Positions 8,501 to 12,512 of a DNA stretch of 12,512 nt are shown piece by piece; position 1 is the first letter of the stretch, and every line of letters begins with the position of its first letter. The notes below the pieces were generated by a model that worked only from the letters and a program-made list of their open reading frames with translations, did no database searches and was not told where the DNA came from. The stretch spans positions 1 to 12,512 of the forward strand of contig JBMOEX010000065.1 in NCBI GenBank assembly GCA_049314535.1, in the 5' to 3' direction. The translations under genes were made by a program, and so were the position numbers. Source of the DNA: LMEP-6097 sp049314535 (GTDB taxonomy: Bacteria > Cyanobacteriota > Vampirovibrionia > LMEP-6097).

Positions 8501-10143
8501 ATGATATTTATTCGATAGAAGATTTAGCCCAGCTAATTTATGATTTAAAAGAAATAAACCCTAGTGCCGAGATATCAGTTAAATTAGTTTCTTCACTAGG
8601 AGTAGCTACTGTAGCCCTAGGAGCCTGCAAAGCCAATGCTGATGCAATTACTATAGCTGGAGCTGATGGTGGTACTGGTGCTAGCCCACTTAGCTCTATT
8701 CGCTATGCTGGTTTTCCTTGGGAAATAGGTCTATTATTGACTCATAAACTATTACTTGAAAATAATTATCGAGATGATATTAGCCTGCAAGTTGATGGTG
8801 GTCTTAAAAACGGCTTAGACATTATTAAAGCTGCTTTAATGGGTGCTAATATTTTTGGTTTTGGTACCAGTGCTTTAATAACACTTGGCTGTAAATATCT
8901 TAGAATCTGTCATTTAAATAACTGTGCTACTGGAGTCGCTACTCAAAACGAGCTTCTGCGTAAAGAACATTTCCGTGGGCTCAGTGACTATGTCATTAGC
9001 TATATGAATTTCATCGCAGAAGAAATCAGAGAATATCTTGCTTATCTAGGTTACCAGAATCTAGGTGAGCTTACCGGCAGACAGGATTTACTAAAGCAAA
9101 AAACATCTAAAACATTGAAGCAGGCTAATTTAGATTTTTCTCAGTTGTTTATAAATTCAAATAGTGTAACACCAGACTCTAAAAATCCAACTCAGGCAGA
9201 AAATGGAGTTATGCAGCAGTCTCTTATTTACAGAGAAAGCGAGAAGAAGCATATTCACATAAATGATGGAAATCATCTCAGCAAGAAGATCATAAATGAT
9301 TACCAAACAGATCAATTGGAAGATATTTATAAAATATCAAATGCAGACCGCTCAATAGGAACAGCTTTATCTGCTTTCATAATTGAGAATGAAAGTATTT
9401 CTGATGAAATAAAAATTCTAAAAAAATCTGAGCTGCAAACTCAAATCAACTTAAAAGGTGTTGCAGGCCAGAGTTTTGGGGCATTTTTAATAGAAAGATT
9501 AATACTGAATCTAGAAGGAGCTGCAAATGACTATGTCGGCAAAGGTCTTTCGGGCGGAACTATCATAATTAGGACTCCTGAAGATAGAGCTTTTATAGCA
9601 AGAAACAGCGTGATCATGGGAAATACTTGCCTCTATGGTGCTACATCTGGAAAGCTTTTTGCTGAAGGACTTGCTGGAGAAAGATTTGGGATTAGAAATT
9701 CAGGAGCTACAGCAGTAATAGAAGGAGCTGGCGATTATGCCTGTGAATACATGACGGGCGGCACAGTAGTTATACTTGGCAGCTGTGGCATAGAAATAGG
9801 AGCTGGGATGACTGGTGGCAAGGCTTTTATTTTTGATCCTGAGTTTAAATTAGCGAATAGAATAAATGCTAAATCAGTTAAATTCACTTATCTAAAAGAT
9901 TTAAATGAAACTATTATGAGCGAAAACGCAGAAAATAGAGTTGGGGAAAAGTCCCATGAGATATCGAATTACCTAAAATCACTTATAGAAGAACATGCAA
10001 AGCTCACTAATAGTAGTTGGGCTAAGCATATAATTTCGCACTATAATGAATTAAAAGATTCTTTCGCTTTAGTTTACTGCTTAGATTCTAAAATAGAGGA
10101 GTTATTTACTGATGGACAATTATCACTTTCTCAACTCCACTAG
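5563..10143 (+). CDS. gltB: Glutamate synthase (NADPH) large subunit
   Basis: GltB releases ammonia from glutamine, channels it to the FMN site and makes glutamate from 2-oxoglutarate, using electrons from GltD. From ATG 5563 the product is 1526 residues. A 14-residue propeptide precedes Cys15 (DSCGFGLIANLEG), the amidotransferase nucleophile exposed by cleavage. The N-terminal amidotransferase domain continues with LSHRG, QRFSTNTFPEW and NGEINTIEGNRNW. The FMN synthase domain includes SLGAISPEAHSAL (from about 872) and the [3Fe-4S] cysteines C1110, C1116 and C1121 in CKYLRICHLNNCATGVATQ. The C-terminal GXGXG domain contains NDYVGKGLSGG (about 1322). An in-frame TTG at 5533 would add 10 residues; I prefer the ATG, although its ribosome site is weak. 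Extra residues near 145-175 are a coding repeat, with two decayed copies later. It overlaps gltD by 32 nt. Confidence 0.95.
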   Translation: MNLANITDDFHFDSCGFGLIANLEGVFSHEILAKSLTGLARLSHRGTKAKDGKSADGCGVLFNIDKEFFIKLVKQESSIDIDFKAIAVVFLNQETKLNDFQKAFTDELEKKNFKLIHTRAVPHETSVLGQRALETLPQIYQFFINAEHEAGENAEIEVCEQSRTGTAQKRTSSQLYIAKRLTESKIACHFASLSTKMISYKGMLTPKNLGEFYPDLKQPELTASNCLFHQRFSTNTFPEWHLVQPFNHLAHNGEINTIEGNRNWAQAKRKMYYSEPLRELQSLKSLIHMQGSDSKSMDSMLELLLAGGFDLLTSTKILVPPAYEENPKLDKKLRSMYEYFSLFIEPWDGPSAIASIDEEYAICNIDRNGLRPARYVLTNKDEFCIASELGVVDYKADEIILKGKLGAGESIAIDLKTGLILFDKDITELISSKYNYIDLIESSRETINQDFSLVKEEINFDEKLLKTYYKYNQISLEELNIVYTALSNNAQEALSSMGDDSCIAVLSKHKRNLFDYFRQRFAQVTNPPIDSIREKNVMCLNTYIGAIGNIFEDFAEGQKRIKLLSPVLSQINYIKILSNYDQNSVQEIDLNIPFTKDIKTALLEIKESILSNLSKNKNLIILSDKDIKENHYQLHPLMATAFINYFLITEELRAKVNIIVVTGEAKDPHHFACLIAFGATLIYPYLSYQAINQIHAGKSLDEKEQLCRNYQTGIENGILKILSKMGISTINSYRGSGLFDILGLDQDFLDFCFNGKQTVIGGLSISDYETELKELAKEAWDESKEINCGGIIKYLPNAEEHGFTPPSILKLQEAVKNDDYEAYKEFSSLITNREYLCIRDLFDIKSDRAPISIEDVESRESIIKRFSISAMSLGAISPEAHSALAEAMNILGARSNSGEGGEDIKRIETNSHSKIKQIASGRFGVTAEYLINAEVVQIKIAQGAKPGEGGQLPGFKVNAMIAKLRHSKEGTTLISPPPHHDIYSIEDLAQLIYDLKEINPSAEISVKLVSSLGVATVALGACKANADAITIAGADGGTGASPLSSIRYAGFPWEIGLLLTHKLLLENNYRDDISLQVDGGLKNGLDIIKAALMGANIFGFGTSALITLGCKYLRICHLNNCATGVATQNELLRKEHFRGLSDYVISYMNFIAEEIREYLAYLGYQNLGELTGRQDLLKQKTSKTLKQANLDFSQLFINSNSVTPDSKNPTQAENGVMQQSLIYRESEKKHIHINDGNHLSKKIINDYQTDQLEDIYKISNADRSIGTALSAFIIENESISDEIKILKKSELQTQINLKGVAGQSFGAFLIERLILNLEGAANDYVGKGLSGGTIIIRTPEDRAFIARNSVIMGNTCLYGATSGKLFAEGLAGERFGIRNSGATAVIEGAGDYACEYMTGGTVVILGSCGIEIGAGMTGGKAFIFDPEFKLANRINAKSVKFTYLKDLNETIMSENAENRVGEKSHEISNYLKSLIEEHAKLTNSSWAKHIISHYNELKDSFALVYCLDSKIEELFTDGQLSLSQLH
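5995..6087 (+). repeat. In-frame palindromic coding repeat in gltB (clearest copy)
   Basis: Twenty-five codons at 6013-6087 (residues 151-175) match a 25-codon segment of gltD at 10949-11023 without gaps, about 58 of 75 bases by hand count, including 22 identical bases at the left end. The right ends share ACAAGTTCA and the peptide KRTSS. The centre folds as GAGCAGTC (6040-6047) with GACTGCTC (6057-6064), extended by a G-U and a C-G pair around a 5-nt loop. Left of it, AACGCAGAA is repeated at 5995 and 6019. G+C is about 53% over 6001-6087, against 37% in 5881-5940. The insert sits in a variable linker of the amidotransferase domain, between LPQIYQFF and LYIAKR, both of which match other GltB proteins. 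Confidence 0.8.
9193..9225 (+). repeat. Probable decayed copy of the coding repeat in gltB
   Basis: The codons read QAENGVMQQSL and align in the same frame with NAEIEVCEQSR of the clear gltB copy; 22 of 30 bases match from GCAGAA onward. The stretch lies in the poorly conserved linker between the FMN domain and the C-terminal helix domain of GltB. Taken alone the match is short enough to be chance. The support is that it shares GCAGAAAAT.GAGTT with the next copy and QQS with the second gltD copy. Confidence 0.4.
9919..9957 (+). repeat. Decayed copy of the coding repeat near the end of gltB
   Basis: Thirteen codons reading SENAENRVGEKSH align, in the same frame, with GENAEIEVCEQSR of the clear copy (28 of 39 bases by hand count), including the exact run GCGAAAACGCAGAAA. 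They occupy a linker just before the conserved LIEEHAKLT block of the GltB C-terminus. No palindrome remains. Confidence 0.55.
10096..10101 (+). promoter_or_regulatory. Ribosome binding site of gltD inside the gltB end
   Basis: GAGGAG lies 10 nt before the gltD ATG at 10112, inside the last codons of gltB. It is the strongest Shine-Dalgarno sequence in the window and fixes the gltD start, giving a 32-nt gene overlap and probable translational coupling of the two subunits. Confidence 0.7.
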
Positions 10144-11761
10144 AAAAGATCCTTTAAAAGCTTCTGCTGAAGAAAGGATTAATAACTTTAATGAAATTTA
10201 TAGTAATTTCAATACAGAAGCCAGTGTAGATCAAGCTTCTCGCTGCATCGACTGTGGAGTCCCTTACTGTAAATGGAGCTGCCCAGTCGTAAATCATATT
10301 CCAGAATGGCTAAAGCTCATAGCTAAAGGGGAAATAATTAAAGCAGCTGAGCTTTCTAATGAAACAAATAGCCTTCCTGAAATCTGTGGCAGAGTCTGCC
10401 CGCAGGACAGACTCTGCGAAGGAGCTTGCACACTTAATTCTGGCTATGGTGCTGTCAGTATAGGAAATATCGAGAAATATATTTCAGACACTGCTTTCGC
10501 CCAAGGCTGGCAGCCAAAAAAAAGTTCTATTTGGCATAAAGATAAATTAGTATCTATCATCGGTGCTGGGCCTGCTGGCTTAGCTGCCGCCGATTTCCTT
10601 ACTAGAAGTGGCATTCCAGTAAAAGTTTATGATAAATACCCAGAAATAGGCGGCTTACTCACTTATGGAATACCTAATTTCAAACTTGAAAAAGATATAG
10701 TTTTACGCCGAAGGAAAATCCTAGAGAATCAAGGAGTAGAGTTTATTTTAAATACTGAGATAGGTAATACCATTGATTTTAAAGAAATAGAAGCTAATAG
10801 CTCAGCTGTTTTTCTCGCTCTTGGCACTTATAAAGCCCTCACTGGCTCACTTAACATAAAGAAAAATACTGCTGTATATATGGCACTTGAATATTTAATT
10901 GATCGGATAAATAGCATTTTTAATTTCGGCAGTGTTGCTCATAATGACGGCGAAAACGCAGAAATTGAAGATTCGGCGCAGCCCCATAAGAGGACTGCTG
11001 ACAAACGTACAAGTTCAAGGCTGAGGAGGACGAATGACCGCAGTGTACGGGTAATTTCTAGCGATGCCGAGGATGCGAGCCATGTAAGTGGCTCATATCC
11101 GAGCAAGCAGAAATACAAGCTTGATTTATCAAGCTTACATGAGGATCACGAGGACGACGAAAACGAAGAAATTGAAGTTTGGCAGCAGTCCTCTATACCT
11201 AGCTTGAAGAATAAAGATGTCGTGATACTAGGCGGTGGTGACACCGCTATGGACTGCTCTAGGACTGCGATTCGCGAAGGAGCTAAATCAGTTAAATGCC
11301 TCTACCGAAGAGATTTTCAGAATATACCAGGCTCTAGGCGTGAAATAGAAAACGCTATAGAAGAAGGTGTAGAATTTATCTGGAATACTCAAGCCTTAGA
11401 TATTAGTGAGAGTGATCATGGACTTTCATTAAAAACAGTAGAAACGGAATTAAAAAAAGAATTTAACTCTAAACGTCTAGTACCCGTACTGAAAACTGGT
11501 TCAGAAAAGACTTTAAAGGCGGATGCTGTAATCATCGCTTATGGCTTCAATCCGAGTCCAGCACCATGGCTTAAAGAAAATTCGATAGAGACAGATGACT
11601 CTGGTAAAGTTCTAGTATCTAAAAACACGGAAAATATTATGCAGACTAGCAACCCAAAAGTATTTGCTGGAGGGGATATGGTTAGAGGCTCAGATCTTGT
11701 GGTTACCGCTATATTTGAAGGCAGAACAGCCGCAGAATCGATAAAACGTTATATTATGTAA
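10112..11761 (+). CDS. gltD: Glutamate synthase (NADPH) small subunit
   Basis: GltD takes electrons from NADPH through FAD and passes them through [4Fe-4S] clusters to GltB. The 549-residue product has the two N-terminal cysteine groups (C45, C48, C53, C57 and C92, C96, C102, C106 in ICGRVCPQDRLCEG), an FAD-binding GAGPAG (151-156) and GGLLTYGIPNFKLEK. The NADPH-binding GGGDTAMDC starts at 374, and the C-terminal FAGGDMVRGSDLVVTA block follows. Family members are about 470 residues; the excess is one insert (roughly 274-362) between the FAD part and the NADPH-binding part, made of two coding-repeat copies and hairpin-forming DNA. Its residues are hydrophilic and charged, as expected of an exposed loop. 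All cofactor motifs are intact and the frame is open, so the protein is probably functional. Translation is coupled to gltB. Confidence 0.95.
   Translation: MDNYHFLNSTRKDPLKASAEERINNFNEIYSNFNTEASVDQASRCIDCGVPYCKWSCPVVNHIPEWLKLIAKGEIIKAAELSNETNSLPEICGRVCPQDRLCEGACTLNSGYGAVSIGNIEKYISDTAFAQGWQPKKSSIWHKDKLVSIIGAGPAGLAAADFLTRSGIPVKVYDKYPEIGGLLTYGIPNFKLEKDIVLRRRKILENQGVEFILNTEIGNTIDFKEIEANSSAVFLALGTYKALTGSLNIKKNTAVYMALEYLIDRINSIFNFGSVAHNDGENAEIEDSAQPHKRTADKRTSSRLRRTNDRSVRVISSDAEDASHVSGSYPSKQKYKLDLSSLHEDHEDDENEEIEVWQQSSIPSLKNKDVVILGGGDTAMDCSRTAIREGAKSVKCLYRRDFQNIPGSRREIENAIEEGVEFIWNTQALDISESDHGLSLKTVETELKKEFNSKRLVPVLKTGSEKTLKADAVIIAYGFNPSPAPWLKENSIETDDSGKVLVSKNTENIMQTSNPKVFAGGDMVRGSDLVVTAIFEGRTAAESIKRYIM
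10389..10417 (+). repeat. Perfect 10-bp inverted repeat within gltD
   Basis: GCAGAGTCTG (10389-10398) and CAGACTCTGC (10408-10417) pair perfectly around a 9-nt loop. The codons encode the conserved GRVCPQDRLCE block, whose pseudo-symmetric residues (R-V-C and R-L-C) partly force the symmetry. It could form an mRNA hairpin near the gltD start, but no T-run follows. Confidence 0.5.
10940..11023 (+). repeat. In-frame coding repeat in gltD, first copy (full length)
   Basis: After CAT AAT GAC come 25 codons (10949-11023) that align without gaps to the gltB copy. GENAEIE is identical, the middle differs, and the end (TA.KRTSS.L) is again shared. The reading phase is the same as in gltB. The inner palindrome of the gltB copy is degraded here, but its right arm (AGGACTGCTG) survives and pairs instead with the second gltD copy. 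Confidence 0.8.
11071..11100. repeat. Interrupted palindrome in the middle of the gltD insert
   Basis: GGAT-GC-GAGCCA (11071-11082) pairs with TGGCTC-AT-ATCC (11089-11100) around the loop TGTAAG, leaving a small internal mismatch. It lies in a GC-rich stretch (about 52% over 11041-11100) that matches neither end of the coding repeat and is read through in frame. Confidence 0.55.
11117..11136. repeat. Near-perfect palindrome in the gltD insert
   Basis: AAGCTTGAT (11117-11125) and ATCAAGCTT (11128-11136) are perfect inverted copies separated by only TT. It is the second hairpin of the insert's middle part, just before the second coding-repeat copy, and is translated as part of GltD. Confidence 0.6.
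11147..11194 (+). repeat. In-frame coding repeat in gltD, second copy (left half)
   Basis: Sixteen codons reading HEDDENEEIEVWQQSS align in frame with the left half of the family (H.DGENAEIEV.EQS). AAATTGAAGTTTG is shared exactly with the gltB copy. No right half follows: the sequence returns at once to conserved GltD (IPSLKNKDVVILGGGDTA). Confidence 0.7.
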
Positions 11762-11803
11762 TAAATAGGAGAAATACTTTAAAGTCTTAACTATTTATTT
11801 ATA

Positions 11804-11809
11804 TATAAT
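11804..11809 (+). promoter_or_regulatory. Candidate -10 box for the desaturase gene
   Basis: TATAAT lies 38 nt before the TTG start, giving a leader of about 30 nt that contains the AGG at 11838-11840. No clear -35 is seen. The surrounding DNA is very AT-rich, so chance is a real alternative. No hairpin terminator is visible between gltD and this gene; an orphan AGGAG (11767-11771) has no start codon at a useful distance. Confidence 0.3.
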
Positions 11810-11847
11810 TGGAAAATGTGTTATAGATTAAAAGTATAGGTTTCACT

Positions 11848-12512
11848 TTGAGTAATACTAAACTTAATTACACTAATATTATATTCCTAAATGGAATACC
11901 CTTAATTTCGATAGCAGGTTTGATTTACTGGCTGAAATCTGGCAGTTATAACCTAAATACGATAATACTCACAGCTGTAATGTTCACATTTGTTCAGCTA
12001 AGTATTACTGCTGGCTATCACAGACTCTTTTCACATAAAGCTTATGAAGCTCATCCTTTAATAAGAATATTTTTTCTATTATTTGGAGCAGCTGGACTTC
12101 AAGGAACAGCCTTAAAATGGTCTCAAGATCATCGTAGACATCACAGATTCATTGATGATATAGATAAAGACCCTTACAGCATTAATAAAGGCTTCTGGTG
12201 GGCACATATTGGTTGGTTATTTTACGAAGGTAGAAGAACCTATAACCCAGAAGAGGTAGCTGATCTTTATAAAGATAAATATGTACTATTCCAATTCAAA
12301 TATTATCTAAGAATAGGTTTTACTGTAGGTTTTATACTTCCTATGCTAGTAGCTTGTATCTGGCATGATCCATTCGGCGGACTTTTACTAGCTGGAGCTT
12401 TAAGACTAACTCTGAATTATCATTCGACTTTCTTTATAAATTCACTAGCACACACGCTAGGTAAGCAGAATTTTTCAGATGCTCATAGCTCTAGAGATAA
12501 TTTAATTACTGC
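11848..12512 (+). CDS. Membrane fatty-acid (acyl-CoA/acyl-lipid delta-9 type) desaturase, truncated by window edge
   Basis: The 221 visible residues match integral-membrane di-iron desaturases, which introduce a double bond in fatty acyl chains and so tune membrane fluidity. Histidine box 1 is HRLFSH (58-63) and box 2 is DHRRHHR with H95, H98 and H99. Next come DIDKDPYSINKGFWWAHIGW, a hydrophobic pair of segments, and FFINSLAHTLG, which normally precedes the third box; that box would lie just past the right edge. Hydrophobic membrane segments flank box 1 (about 12-28, 38-54 and 72-86). The start is TTG at 11848: an in-frame TAG at 11824-11826 blocks extension and no suitable ATG exists before box 1. 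AGG lies 7 nt upstream as a weak ribosome site. The acyl substrate (CoA, ACP or lipid) cannot be decided. Confidence 0.88.
   Translation, partial: MSNTKLNYTNIIFLNGIPLISIAGLIYWLKSGSYNLNTIILTAVMFTFVQLSITAGYHRLFSHKAYEAHPLIRIFFLLFGAAGLQGTALKWSQDHRRHHRFIDDIDKDPYSINKGFWWAHIGWLFYEGRRTYNPEEVADLYKDKYVLFQFKYYLRIGFTVGFILPMLVACIWHDPFGGLLLAGALRLTLNYHSTFFINSLAHTLGKQNFSDAHSSRDNLIT

Larger units (their letters stand above)
10989..11194. repeat. 18-bp inverted repeat bounding the core of the gltD insert
   Basis: AGAGGACTGCTGACAAAC (10989-11006) and GTTTGGCAGCAGTCCTCT (11177-11194) are inverted copies with 17 of 18 bases paired, and ATA flanks both outer ends. The 206-bp segment therefore looks like a small element with terminal inverted repeats. 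Cutting out 206 or 209 bp would put a TAG in frame, so a clean single insertion is unlikely. The arms are better explained as the right arm of one repeat copy facing the left arm of another. Confidence 0.6.

Noticed and set aside
11024..11060. RTNDRSV in the gltD insert as a further diverged copy, because priA has KTNDENA
   Set aside because: Only TND is shared and the alignment breaks down at once at the nucleotide level.
10943..11194. Intein or self-splicing intron in gltD or gltB
   Set aside because: Inserts are far too short for an intein and lack splice-site Cys/Ser and His-Asn residues; frames are fully open, with no intron-like structure.
10989..11197. A simple MITE insertion with 3-bp ATA target duplication in gltD
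   Set aside because: Removing the 206-bp segment or the 209-bp segment plus duplication produces an in-frame TAG, so it does not restore a plausible ancestral gene. I keep it only as an alternative.
1..12512. CRISPR array, integrase, phage, toxin-antitoxin or defence genes
   Set aside because: No regularly spaced repeats and no such coding frame seen on either strand; the genes are housekeeping types.

Overview
The window is AT-rich, ordinary-looking bacterial chromosome of a Gram-negative, flagellated bacterium. It carries core genes (priA, rlmN, gltB, gltD), a flagellar hook gene, the remnant of a probable outer-membrane protein and the start of a membrane fatty-acid desaturase. The lineage is uncertain. 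From memory, PriA motifs around its insert and helicase core look closest to the cyanobacterial/Melainabacteria side, GltB and GltD look proteobacterial, and the in-frame coding repeats recall Rickettsia. None of this could be tested by search here.

Layout: positions 1-138 are GC-rich, palindromic non-coding DNA with a 16-nt direct repeat, then a -10-like box just before priA (replication restart helicase, + strand). rlmN (23S rRNA/tRNA adenine-C2 methyltransferase) follows 30 nt later. A short stretch (3682-3992) encodes a signal-peptide-like start and, in another frame, a beta-barrel-like C-terminus; it reads as a frameshifted remnant. flgE (hook protein) lies on the minus strand, converging on that remnant and diverging from gltB. 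gltB and gltD (large and small subunits of NADPH glutamate synthase) overlap by 32 nt and form one operon making glutamate from glutamine and 2-oxoglutarate. A desaturase gene with an unusual TTG start runs off the right edge.

The most interesting feature is a dispersed, GC-rich, partly palindromic repeat family inserted in frame inside three unrelated protein genes: one copy in priA, one clear and two decayed copies in gltB, and two copies in a composite insert of about 85 codons in gltD. All copies are read in the same phase (core peptide ENAEIEV.EQS, with a KRTSS end in the two full copies) and sit in linkers between conserved blocks, so the host proteins keep all their catalytic motifs. 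This is the behaviour of Rickettsia palindromic elements, but the sequence is not one I recognise. A second GC-rich palindromic repeat, unrelated by eye, lies upstream of priA.
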